Shown here piece after piece: positions 23,978 through 32,072 of a stretch of 64,000 nt of DNA. Below the pieces are notes generated by a model. That model had not been told where the DNA came from, ran no database searches, and saw only the letters and a list, made by a program, of their open reading frames with translations. The translations under genes and the position numbers were made by a program. Positions within the stretch are counted from its first letter, which is position 1. Each line of letters opens with the position of its first letter. Source of the DNA: DASUPK01 sp963782345 (GTDB lineage Bacteria > Actinomycetota > Thermoleophilia > Solirubrobacterales > 70-9); the NCBI GenBank assembly GCA_963782345.1, contig CAWAJF010000004.1:62001-126000 (forward strand), written 5' to 3'.

Positions 23978-24651
23978 ACCGCGGCGGCCTCCCTCGCCGC
24001 GACCTCCGAGAGCCATTCCGCGAACGCATCCGTTCCCTCTCCCGACCGCGCACTGCACTCGATCACGCGAGCGCCGGGATTCACCGACTCGAGGTTGTGG
24101 CGCAGCTTCTCGAGGTCATAGTCGAGATGGGGAAGCAGGTCGATCTTGTTGACCACCACCAACTCGCAGGCGCGGAACATGAGCGGGTACTTGAGCGGCT
24201 TGTCCTCACCCTCCGCCACCGAGCAGATCATGGCGCGCGCGTCTTCCCCCACCCTGAACTCCGCGGGGCAGACGAGGTTGCCGACGTTCTCGATCACGAG
24301 CAGGTCGATCTCCTCCAGGTCGAGATCCGCCAGCGCGGAACGCACCATGTTCGCGTCCAGGTGGCACTCGCCGCCGAAGCCCGCGCCGGTGTTGAGCTGG
24401 ACGACCGGGACGTGCAGATGAGCGATCCGGTCCGCGTCCATCGATCCCTGGACGTCACCCTCGAGGACGCCGACGCGTGCGTCGAGCCCCGGCAGCGTCG
24501 CCTCGAGCAGGGTCGTCTTGCCCGCCCCCGGAGCCGACATCAGGTTGACGACCCGGACCCCGGAGTGGTCGAAGTCGTGCCGGTTTGCCCCGGCGATGGT
24601 CGTGTTGGCGTCGAGGGCGTCCTCGGCGACCTTCACCTTGGTGCGATGCAT
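23974..24651 (-). CDS. hypB: Nickel-incorporation GTPase HypB
   Basis: 225 residues. G3E-family GTPase that helps HypA insert Ni into the large subunit. P-loop SAPGAGKTT (about 39-47), metal-site residues in GGECHLD and ENVGNLVCP, and the guanine motif NKID are present. The N-terminal CxxCGC motif and any His-rich nickel-storage stretch are missing, so it is the minimal form. It overlaps hypA by 19 nt upstream and the SIS gene by 4 nt downstream. Confidence 0.96.
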   Translation of the reverse strand: MHRTKVKVAEDALDANTTIAGANRHDFDHSGVRVVNLMSAPGAGKTTLLEATLPGLDARVGVLEGDVQGSMDADRIAHLHVPVVQLNTGAGFGGECHLDANMVRSALADLDLEEIDLLVIENVGNLVCPAEFRVGEDARAMICSVAEGEDKPLKYPLMFRACELVVVNKIDLLPHLDYDLEKLRHNLESVNPGARVIECSARSGEGTDAFAEWLSEVAAREAAAV

Positions 24652-25013
24652 CCCGCCTCCTCTCGGTCAGTTGCATTCTCCTCGGTCACCTCGATCGAGT
24701 CCACCTCGAACTCGGTGCCGGCGACCACCTCGACGCTCGTCTGCGCGCAGCTCCGGCAGCGGAAGTCGGGCTCCTCGAGCTCCCATTCCTCGCCGCAGGA
24801 CTCGCAGCGCAGCTTCGCCTGGATGATCTCCTGCTCCAAGACCGCGTCCTCGCAGACGCTGTCCCGCGAGCAGATGCCGAAGTAGAAGTCGAGCGACTCG
24901 GGGACCACCTGTCGCAGGGTCCCGATCCGCATCTGGACCGAGCGGACCGGTCGTCCCTCGGCGTGCTTGACGACGGTCTCCACGACGGCGGTGGCGAGTG
25001 AGAGCTCGTGCAT
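24633..25013 (-). CDS. hypA: Hydrogenase nickel chaperone HypA
   Basis: 126 residues beginning MHELSLATAVVETV, with the invariant His2 and Glu3 for nickel binding. The zinc domain has CESC and CRSC pairs. Its C-terminus is longer than the common 113-117 residues (ITEENATDREEAGCIAPR type) because it runs into hypB by 19 nt. It lies 2 nt after the maturation protease gene. It delivers Ni with HypB. Confidence 0.95.
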   Translation of the reverse strand: MHELSLATAVVETVVKHAEGRPVRSVQMRIGTLRQVVPESLDFYFGICSRDSVCEDAVLEQEIIQAKLRCESCGEEWELEEPDFRCRSCAQTSVEVVAGTEFEVDSIEVTEENATDREEAGCIAPR

Positions 25014-25015
25014 GA

Positions 25016-25585
25016 TCAGCTCGGTTCGTAGGCGGCGTCGGACTGGAGCTTGCGGAGCTCCTCGAGGACGACCGCGGCGGCCCGCTCGACGGCGGCCTTG
25101 ACCGGCTCCGACAGCTCAAGAGCCAAGCTCTCCACGTCGGCCGGTTCGCAGCCGACGACGACGACCTTCCCGGGCCAGCCGTGAACCGTCTTGACGAAGC
25201 GCAGCACCGTCTGCGGATCCATGCCGTGCGGGCTGATCGCCTCACCGTCCTCGATCGGCTTGATCTCCTTCGGGTCGGGCTCGATCACGTAGACGTCCCC
25301 GGGCTCGCCTCCCTGCTGGCTGACGTCCACGAGAACCATCGCGTGATAGCCCCGCATCACCTCGTAGGCGAGGTCGAGCCCTCCGGAGCCGAAGTCCTGA
25401 ACGTGCACTCCGGGCGGCGGCCCCATCTCGAGGAGCCGGTTGACCACGTGCCCGCCGAAGCCGTCGTCGCCGAGCCAGGCGTTGCCGACTCCGGCGACGA
25501 GAATCTGCTTCTCCATCTCCGGCAGCTCCGGCTCCTCGAGACTCGCCAGGTCCGGCATCACGGGCGTGTGCTCGTGCTCGCTCAT
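25016..25585 (-). CDS. [NiFe]-hydrogenase maturation protease
   Basis: 189 residues, HybD/HyaD family. The N-terminal ILVAGVGNAWLGDDGFGGHV carries the metal-sensing acidic residue after GN and the conserved DDGFG. A second acidic site is LVDVSQQGGEPGDVYV, and the His-containing GMDPQTVLRFV matches the third nickel ligand region. It should remove the 20-residue C-terminal extension of the large subunit encoded in the same operon. The 4-nt overlap with the upstream gene indicates coupling. Confidence 0.92.
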   Translation of the reverse strand: MSEHEHTPVMPDLASLEEPELPEMEKQILVAGVGNAWLGDDGFGGHVVNRLLEMGPPPGVHVQDFGSGGLDLAYEVMRGYHAMVLVDVSQQGGEPGDVYVIEPDPKEIKPIEDGEAISPHGMDPQTVLRFVKTVHGWPGKVVVVGCEPADVESLALELSEPVKAAVERAAAVVLEELRKLQSDAAYEPS

Positions 25586-26766
25586 CCGGCCACCGGCTCG
25601 ACCTCATCCGCGAAGAAGAACAGGTAGCGCCCCGTCTCGCGCAGCAGGTCCTGGCCGGGATCGTCGTCGACGGTGACGCCGAGGTAGACGCGCTCGTCGT
25701 AGCCGCGGTAGATCCGCTCCACGGTCGCGGTGCGGCCGTGCAGGATCTTGTCGTAGACGTCACCCTCGGTCCCCGGCCGCAACACGATCTTGTCCCCCAG
25801 CCGCACCGTCGTCCCGGCCGCGGTGATCTCGCGCTCACCCTGGATCTCGTCGAGACCCTCGGGCGGCGAGGGTGGATGGGCGACGGCATCCTCCTCCGGC
25901 TCCTTGTAGGTGAGCCGGCCGTGGAGGCCGATGATCTCGTCGCCGGTGGTGGACTCCGCGCGCTCGATCATCTCCCGCACCGCCGGGTCCTGGCTCGAGA
26001 TCTCCTCCCGCTCGTCGTCGCTGAGCGCATGCACGTGCAGGAGCAGGGCCTCCTCGATCTCGGTGTTGTCGAACAGGTTCCCGAGGCTCTCGGGCGCGAG
26101 CTCGGGATGGTCCGGTAGGACGATCGCCGCTCCGAGCACCGCCTCGTCCTGGTCGCCGACCAGCACGGGGAACGTGTTCAGCGGCTCGCTCGCCAGCGAG
26201 GCCTCGCCCTCGGCCCCCTCGCGCTCCAGCGGCGAGACGAATCGGCCACCGTCGGCCTCGAGCAGGGGGTGGGTCGAGATCAGGCTGTGCCGGAGCGCCT
26301 CGCCTCGCGACGCCGTGGCCGCGTCGCCCGGCATCTCGGTCTCGTTGTGCACGCAGAGGCGGACCCTGGTCAGCCCCGCGGAGAGTGGCTCCGCGCGCAT
26401 CGCGGCCCGGCCGCGGAGAACGCTGCCCCCCTCCGAGCGGAACTCGAAGGGCCGCCGCACTGGCTCGCGCGCCAGCTCGGCGAGCGTCGTCGGAGGGAAC
26501 TCGAGCGAGCGCTCGGCCGCCTCGTGCCGCTCCCCGCTGGCCTGCAGGAAGAGGACCGCCCCGTGGAGCCTGGCGTCCGGCTCGCCGCGCAGAACCGCCT
26601 CGAGTCGCAACATGGAGAAGGCCGCCGGCTGTGTCTCGGCGTACTCGGGTGGATAGACGATCCCGAACGGCGTCGGCGTCGCGTTCTTCACCCCCGGCGT
26701 GTACGGGTAGAGCGCGTAGCCCTCGTACAGCAGGGAGCGGACCAGCTCCTCGGTTCCGCTATTCAC
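25582..26766 (-). CDS. Conserved hydrogenase-operon protein, unknown function (394 aa)
   Basis: 394 residues from GTG at 26766, inside an 8-nt overlap (GTGAATAG) with the preceding gene. No membrane span and no clear enzyme motif. The N-terminal part (LLYEGYALYPYTPGVKNATP) and the C-terminal domain (VRLGDKIVLRPGTEGDVYDK, then YLFFFADEVEPV) look like separate globular units. The C-terminal region is rich in small beta strands, as in adaptor domains. I recall proteins of this kind beside actinobacterial group 1h hydrogenases. A maturation or complex-assembly role is inferred only from position. Confidence 0.75.
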   Translation of the reverse strand: MNSGTEELVRSLLYEGYALYPYTPGVKNATPTPFGIVYPPEYAETQPAAFSMLRLEAVLRGEPDARLHGAVLFLQASGERHEAAERSLEFPPTTLAELAREPVRRPFEFRSEGGSVLRGRAAMRAEPLSAGLTRVRLCVHNETEMPGDAATASRGEALRHSLISTHPLLEADGGRFVSPLEREGAEGEASLASEPLNTFPVLVGDQDEAVLGAAIVLPDHPELAPESLGNLFDNTEIEEALLLHVHALSDDEREEISSQDPAVREMIERAESTTGDEIIGLHGRLTYKEPEEDAVAHPPSPPEGLDEIQGEREITAAGTTVRLGDKIVLRPGTEGDVYDKILHGRTATVERIYRGYDERVYLGVTVDDDPGQDLLRETGRYLFFFADEVEPVAG

Positions 26767-27514
26767 CGAAGGACTCCTCGGCGAGGAGCTCCGTGATCGC
26801 GGCATCCAGGGTCGGGGCGCCGCGGCGCGCCTTCAGCCGCTGGAGCGCGTCGAGCGTGTCGCGGTGGACCGGCACCCAGCCGCGGTAGGGGTAGTAGGAG
26901 TCGATCATCTCCTTCCAGACGGAGAGGGGCATGCTGAAGTCGGCCGTCGTGTCCCACGGGACCTGGAGCACCTGGAGGCGACTCTCCTCGCCGGAGTAGT
27001 AGACGCTGCCGTTGAAATGGAACGCGAGGGGGATCTCCCCGTCGGTGACCGAATGGAAGTACTTCGCCGCCGCCAGCTCCACGTCGTAGTTGCAGAGGAC
27101 CTCGATCGTCGCTTTCGCGGACCCGGTGAAGGACGGGACCAGGACCGTCTCGCTGGTCCAGGGCATCCGCTGGGCGGTGGTGGTCCAGCGGTGCGGGTCC
27201 CCGAAGAGCTCGGTGAGCTTGGCCCGCGACTCGGGATCGTATGCCCGCTTCGCAGGCTCGATCTGGATCTGCACCCGCAGCCCGGCCATGAACACCTCGC
27301 GACCGGAGTCGTCGTCGATCGCGAGCGAGAAGCCGAGCGTGGGCACCGCTGCGTGCGGGATGGCCTCCACGCCGGTGATCTCGAGCCGCAGCCCCGGTTC
27401 CCCCGCGCGGCGGCCGGTCTCCGGCCCCCCTCGCTCCGCGGTGTCGGCCTCGACCTCGGGAGGCCGCGGATGGGGAGTGCGGCCACCGTTCACCTGGTTG
27501 ACCGGCCCGCTCAT
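26759..27514 (-). CDS. DUF6084-like hydrogenase-associated protein
   Basis: 251 residues from ATG at 27514 (ATGA overlap with the upstream gene). Soluble, beta-rich, with an aromatic central region (HFNGSVYYSGEESRLQVLQVP, about residues 160-180) and a C-terminal WKEMIDSYYPYRGWVPV. Similar proteins accompany actinobacterial high-affinity hydrogenases and, as I recall, are labelled DUF6084. Function unknown. Coupling to the flanking DUF5947-like and 394-aa genes suggests one assembly module. Confidence 0.75.
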   Translation of the reverse strand: MSGPVNQVNGGRTPHPRPPEVEADTAERGGPETGRRAGEPGLRLEITGVEAIPHAAVPTLGFSLAIDDDSGREVFMAGLRVQIQIEPAKRAYDPESRAKLTELFGDPHRWTTTAQRMPWTSETVLVPSFTGSAKATIEVLCNYDVELAAAKYFHSVTDGEIPLAFHFNGSVYYSGEESRLQVLQVPWDTTADFSMPLSVWKEMIDSYYPYRGWVPVHRDTLDALQRLKARRGAPTLDAAITELLAEESFGE

Positions 27515-28203
27515 CGCGCTCCCGCGGAGCGTGCACGGAGCCGCTCGAAGAAGGTCGGCACCGCGCGCTCGATCGCGTCGCCGCCGGAGATCCCCTCCCA
27601 GCTCACCTTGATCGCGCCGACCAACCCGTAGCACTCGTCGATCGGCGCGATCACGAAGGTCGCGGGCTCGGAGATCCGGTTCACCACCAGCGCCTCGGCA
27701 TCGGGCTCGAGCGATTCGAGCTCGGGGTTCAGGGCCCGCAGGTCATCCCAGGCGCCGAGCTTGAGCTCGGACTCCGTCGCCCCCGCAGGGCTCGGGTACA
27801 TCGCGACCATCCCGCCGACGGAGCTGCTGTACATGAAGAAGGCGAGGCCGATCGGCACCTCGAGTCTGGCCCAGAGCTCGTCCGGGAGCTCGAAGCCGTC
27901 CAACCAGACGATCCGGCTGCCGGTCGGCCGCAGCTCAGGGTCGCCCGAGCGCTGCGCCCAGCAGGTGGCGCAGACGCAGAGAATCCGTCGCTCTCCGAGA
28001 TGCAACAGGTGCTCGTGCTCCCCCGGGACCTCGATCCCGCAGAGGTCGCAGCGCTCATCCGGCGCGGCCGCCTCGGTCCCATTCCCAGCGGGACCGCCGG
28101 GTGCCGTCGCGGGGCCTCCTCGGAGCCCTCGCAGGCCCATGATCACGTTCGACCGCCTGCGGGCGGCCACCGCGTCGTCGATGGCTCGCCCGTTGCCGCT
28201 CAT
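27511..28203 (-). CDS. DUF5947-like hydrogenase-associated protein with Cys-rich site
   Basis: 230 residues. Near residue 50 a CDLCG pair is followed by a His-rich turn (GEHEHLLHLGERRILC) and a CATCW pair, a likely metal site. The rest is soluble alpha/beta with EPATFVIAPIDECYGLVGAI. It matches my recollection of DUF5947 proteins found in actinobacterial group 1h hydrogenase loci. It overlaps both neighbours by 4 nt. An electron-transfer or maturation role is inferred from context only. Confidence 0.75.
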   Translation of the reverse strand: MSGNGRAIDDAVAARRRSNVIMGLRGLRGGPATAPGGPAGNGTEAAAPDERCDLCGIEVPGEHEHLLHLGERRILCVCATCWAQRSGDPELRPTGSRIVWLDGFELPDELWARLEVPIGLAFFMYSSSVGGMVAMYPSPAGATESELKLGAWDDLRALNPELESLEPDAEALVVNRISEPATFVIAPIDECYGLVGAIKVSWEGISGGDAIERAVPTFFERLRARSAGAR

Positions 28204-29111
28204 CGCGCCAGCGCCACCCGCACCCCCTCACTCGCCGAGGCGAGCAGCGGGACCGGTCCGAGGTGGAGCTTCTCGTCGTCGAGGGAGCGACCGGCGCGCG
28301 GCAGGAAGTACCGGCGCCGGCAGCTCGGGCAGATCAGCATGCCCTCGTCGAGCTCGGCCCCCGCGAGTGACGCCTCGCAGCCGGGGCAGGAGTCGAGATA
28401 GGCGAGCAACGATCCCTCCACCTTCGCCACCACGATCGGCGTGTCCCCCACCTCGATCCGCACAAGCTGGTCCTCGCCCAGGCCATCGAGCTCGCCATTG
28501 AGCTCGCGCCAGCCCGATCCTCCGGGTGGTGGTGGGGTCGCGGCCGGCGTGGCGTCCTGCCCCGCCATCGGCAGCGGTTTCCCGGTGACGATGACCGGAT
28601 CGAGCAGGTCCTGCTCGATCCCCTCGACCTCGATGCCCAGCAGGTCGGGCGCGGTCTCCTCGAGCGCCGTCTTGATGGCGAGCTCGAGGGTCGAGGACGA
28701 GGCGGGGCAGCCGTCGCAGCTGCCCTCGAGCCGAATGCGGGCGACGCCGTCCGCGAGCGAGACCAGCTCGACGTTGCCGCCGTGGGACTCCATATAGGGG
28801 CGAACATTGTCGAGTGCCTCGGCGACCCGCTCGTCGATCGGGACGGGGTAGAGGTCGTGGATCAGGAACAGGCTGGCGACGATCCCGTCGTCGACCAGGG
28901 CCTGCTTCACCTGGTTCGCACTCGCGCCCTCGTCGAGGACCTCAACGATCCGGGTGAGGCCCTGCCCGTACATCTCGATCACCGCCGCCGCCAGGTCCTC
29001 GGCCGCCAGTCGGGCCACGGGATCCGGCAGCTGCTCGACCTGAGCGGTCAGCTCCTCGACCCTCTGGATCAGGGCCTCTGGGCTGACCGCCGCCTCTCTC
29101 TCAGTCGGCAT
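28200..29111 (-). CDS. NifU C-terminal domain fused to four-Cys Rieske-like domain
   Basis: 303 residues from ATG at 29111. The N-terminal helical region is followed by a NifU-type iron-sulfur scaffold domain with the CxxC ligand pair in GSCDGCPASSSTLELAI (about residue 135). After a Pro-rich linker comes a Rieske-like fold (DSCPGCEASLAG ... LICPSCRRRYFLP) in which the two ligand histidines are replaced by Cys. Zinc or a rubredoxin-like iron centre is therefore more likely than a [2Fe-2S] Rieske cluster. Position directly after the large subunit suggests electron transfer from, or Fe-S delivery to, the hydrogenase. Confidence 0.85.
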   Translation of the reverse strand: MPTEREAAVSPEALIQRVEELTAQVEQLPDPVARLAAEDLAAAVIEMYGQGLTRIVEVLDEGASANQVKQALVDDGIVASLFLIHDLYPVPIDERVAEALDNVRPYMESHGGNVELVSLADGVARIRLEGSCDGCPASSSTLELAIKTALEETAPDLLGIEVEGIEQDLLDPVIVTGKPLPMAGQDATPAATPPPPGGSGWRELNGELDGLGEDQLVRIEVGDTPIVVAKVEGSLLAYLDSCPGCEASLAGAELDEGMLICPSCRRRYFLPRAGRSLDDEKLHLGPVPLLASASEGVRVALAR

Positions 29112-29131
29112 CCCCGTCCCTCCGCCGCTCC

Positions 29132-30916
29132 TCAGGACAGCCCGGTCGGGGTGTGCGTCACCTTCCGCACCTGGCCACCCCGCTGGTCGTACATGTGGAC
29201 GCCGCACGGCAGGCACGGATCGAAGCTCCGCACCGCCCGCATGATGTCCACGCCCTTGAAGCTCTCCGGGCCGTTCTCCTCGAAGATCGGCGTGTTCTGC
29301 ACCGCGTCCTCGTAGGGGCCGGGAGTTCCGTGGGTGTCGCGCGGGTTGCTGTTCCACGGAGTCGGCGGGTATGGCTGGTAGTTCGCCACCCTGCCGTCCT
29401 GGATCACCATGTGGTGCGAGAGCACGCCGCGGGCGGCCTCGCAGAAGCCGACCGAGACCGCCTCCTGCGGGACCTTGAAGTCGTTCCATGACTTCGTCCG
29501 CCCGGCGCGCACCTCGGTCAGGGCCCGCTCCAGGTTGTGCAGCGCGATCAGCGCGGAGTAGGCCTCGTGGTAGGTGCGAGCGCGATCGCGTTCGATCGCG
29601 TTCGACTTCTCCGGGATCTTCCACTCGAGCTCCATCTCGGGCTTCGACGCGGTCCGCGGCAGCACCATCTTGATGCTCTCGCCGGTGGCCTTGGCGTAAC
29701 CGAAGTCCACCAGTCCGGCCTTCGCCGTCACCCAGGAGCGCGCGAACGGGCCGCCGCCGGTGTCGCAGGCGACGTAGGTGTCGTTGCGCTCGTCATGGAT
29801 GCGTGGAGAGGCGACCCAGCTGTACTTGTCCTGGAAGTCGCGCTTCTGCGGCTTCGGCAGGGTCACCTTGTTCCACGGATGGCGCTTGTCCACCGGGTTG
29901 CCGAGCGGGTCCTGCGTGACGAACGTGTCCTCATTCGTCCAGTCGTCGAAGTAGGAGCTGCCCAGCAGGATCCTGATCATCAGGTTGATCTCGACCAGGT
30001 CGGTGGTGATCAGCTCACCCTTGAGCACGACGCCGGGTGTGATGTAGCGCTTCCTCCCCCACTCCGCCATGTTGCGGTAGTCGTAGTCGACATAGTCGGG
30101 GTCGTCGAAGTAGCCCCAGCACACCAGGTCCGTGTCCCGATATCCGACCATGTCGTACCCCGGCAACTCCTGGAGGAAGAAGTCGTACAGGTCGTCGTGC
30201 ATCGGCACGGCTCGCTTGACGTAGTCGATGTAGCGCATCAGGCGCACGTAATAGTCCGTGCAGGTCTGATGGGTGATGTCGACCGAGACCCCGCCCGGCA
30301 TGATCGTCGACGGGTGGGTGTGACGGCCGCCGAACAGGCAGTACATCTCGCGGGTGTAGCGAGCGACCTGCAGGGTCTCCAGGTAGAAGTCGCCGGTGAA
30401 CGGGTTGAGCGCCCGCATGATCTCGGCGATCGTCTTGTATCCGTGGATGTCCTGGCCGGGCGCGGGCGTCTGCTCGGCCTTCTGGAGCAGGGTCGGGTTC
30501 GTCTCCCTCACCATCTGCTCGCAGAAGTCCACGTTCGCCATGCAGTCGTTGAAGATCGCGTGGTCGAACATGTAGTCCGCGGTCTCGGCGAGGTTGTAGC
30601 CGAGGTCACCCAGGGCCGGCGGCTTCACGCCGTAGGCCATGTTCTGGTTCAGGCACGAGGTCGTGCAGTGGTTGTCCCCGCAGATGCCGCAGATCCGGCT
30701 GGTGATGAAGTGCGTGTCCCGCGGGTCGATTCCCTTCATGAAGATGTCGAACCCCCGGAAGATCATCGAGGTCGAGTAGCACTTCTCCACCTTCTTGGCG
30801 TCGAAGTCGATCTCGGTGTGGATCCCGAGGCTGCCCACGATCCGGGTGATCGGATCCCAGGACATCTCCTTGACGGCGACCTTCTTCGATGTCGTCGGAG
30901 TCTCTGTGCTTGCCAT
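29132..30916 (-). CDS. hhyL: [NiFe]-hydrogenase large subunit, group 1h (high-affinity, actinobacterial type)
   Basis: 594 residues. Holds the Ni-Fe(CN)2CO active site and splits H2. The N-terminal ligands are Cys76 and Cys79 in RICGICGDNHC. The C-terminal ligands are Cys568 and Cys571 in DPCLPCGVH, followed by a 20-residue extension (MYDQRGG...) for proteolytic removal. Pairing with a small subunit without a Tat signal and with NifU/DUF neighbours places it in group 1h, cytoplasmic enzymes that oxidise atmospheric H2 (family knowledge). Upstream AGAGGAG serves as ribosome site. Confidence 0.95.
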   Translation of the reverse strand: MASTETPTTSKKVAVKEMSWDPITRIVGSLGIHTEIDFDAKKVEKCYSTSMIFRGFDIFMKGIDPRDTHFITSRICGICGDNHCTTSCLNQNMAYGVKPPALGDLGYNLAETADYMFDHAIFNDCMANVDFCEQMVRETNPTLLQKAEQTPAPGQDIHGYKTIAEIMRALNPFTGDFYLETLQVARYTREMYCLFGGRHTHPSTIMPGGVSVDITHQTCTDYYVRLMRYIDYVKRAVPMHDDLYDFFLQELPGYDMVGYRDTDLVCWGYFDDPDYVDYDYRNMAEWGRKRYITPGVVLKGELITTDLVEINLMIRILLGSSYFDDWTNEDTFVTQDPLGNPVDKRHPWNKVTLPKPQKRDFQDKYSWVASPRIHDERNDTYVACDTGGGPFARSWVTAKAGLVDFGYAKATGESIKMVLPRTASKPEMELEWKIPEKSNAIERDRARTYHEAYSALIALHNLERALTEVRAGRTKSWNDFKVPQEAVSVGFCEAARGVLSHHMVIQDGRVANYQPYPPTPWNSNPRDTHGTPGPYEDAVQNTPIFEENGPESFKGVDIMRAVRSFDPCLPCGVHMYDQRGGQVRKVTHTPTGLS

Positions 30917-30953
30917 GTTGGTTTCTCTCTCCTCTTCTCTCGAAGTTGATCGC

Positions 30954-32042
30954 CTAGGACCCGGGCGGCGCGTAGCCGGCGGATCGGGACTTGTAGCCCG
31001 TGCTGAGCTGGTTGCCCGGCCTTCTCCATTCCGGCTCCACGTCGAACTTCTTGCGGATGTTCCGTTTGCGGAAGCCGCGGACGATCGGGCCGATCGTGAA
31101 CTTCTCGAGGCTCGAGGCCATCCCGCCCCATCGGTCCTCGTCCATGAAGGGCATGTACTTGTCAGGGAAGCCGGGCATCGTGCAGGCCATGCAGATGCCG
31201 CCGACGTTCGGGCAGCCCCCGACCCCGCTCTGCCAGCCGCGGATCGGGACGTTGCATTTGACGACCGGCCCCTTGCAGCCGAGCTTCACCATGCAGCGGT
31301 GATCGGAGCCGTATTCGGTCGCGAACTCGCCCTGCTCCGAGAAACCGCCCCGGTTGCACGACTCGCGGACGGTGCGGCCGAACAGCCAGGTCGGCCGGTG
31401 AGCGTCGTCGAGGTCGGGAACCGGCGCCCGTCCCGCGAGGTGCAGGGCCAGATACAGGAGGGACTCGGTCGTGTTGTCGGGCTGGACCGGACAGCCGGGG
31501 ATGTTCACCACCGGCAGGCCTGCGGTCGACTTCCAGTCCCAGCCGAGGTAGTCGGCCACCCCCATCGCCCCAGTCGGGTTGTTCTTCATCGCCGGAATGC
31601 CGCCATAGGTGGCGCAGGTACCGAGCGCGACGACCGCGGCGGCCTTGGGCGCCAGGCGGTCCACCCACTCGTTCGTGGTGATCGGCTGGCCGGTCTGCGG
31701 GTCGGTACCCATCGCCGCCCAGTGGCCCTCGCCCGAGAGCTCCTCGTTCGGGATCGAGCCCTCGACGATGAGGACGAACGGATCGAGTTTGCCTGCCTCA
31801 GCGTCGTACCAGGCCTGCATGAACTCGTCGCCGTTCTCGTACGCGAGCACCGGGTTGTGGACGATCACCTTGGGCATGCCGGGGATCGCCTGGGTGACGA
31901 TGTCCTCGAGGCTCGGATCGACGGCCGAGGTCATCGCGACCGAATCGCCATCGCAGCCGAGGCCGGTCGTCATCCAGATGACATGGGCTTCCACCGCCTC
32001 CGTCTTCGCCTGGTCCGGTACGAACTCGACTCCGTTGGCCAT
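30954..32042 (-). CDS. hhyS: [NiFe]-hydrogenase small subunit, group 1h
   Basis: 362 residues, no Tat signal, so cytoplasmic. It carries three Fe-S clusters that relay electrons from the active site. At the proximal cluster the usual CxxC reads C30-DG-D33, so Asp replaces the second Cys. This is the ligand set described for the actinobacterial-type enzyme of Ralstonia eutropha. Further ligands are in GTCATYGG, IPGCPVQ, KLGCKGPVVKCNV and GGCPNVGGICMACTMPGFP. It precedes the large subunit by 37 nt, with a strong GGAGGAG ribosome site. Confidence 0.96.
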   Translation of the reverse strand: MANGVEFVPDQAKTEAVEAHVIWMTTGLGCDGDSVAMTSAVDPSLEDIVTQAIPGMPKVIVHNPVLAYENGDEFMQAWYDAEAGKLDPFVLIVEGSIPNEELSGEGHWAAMGTDPQTGQPITTNEWVDRLAPKAAAVVALGTCATYGGIPAMKNNPTGAMGVADYLGWDWKSTAGLPVVNIPGCPVQPDNTTESLLYLALHLAGRAPVPDLDDAHRPTWLFGRTVRESCNRGGFSEQGEFATEYGSDHRCMVKLGCKGPVVKCNVPIRGWQSGVGGCPNVGGICMACTMPGFPDKYMPFMDEDRWGGMASSLEKFTIGPIVRGFRKRNIRKKFDVEPEWRRPGNQLSTGYKSRSAGYAPPGS

Positions 32043-32072
32043 CTCTCCTCCTGTCGTCTACATGAGCATGCG

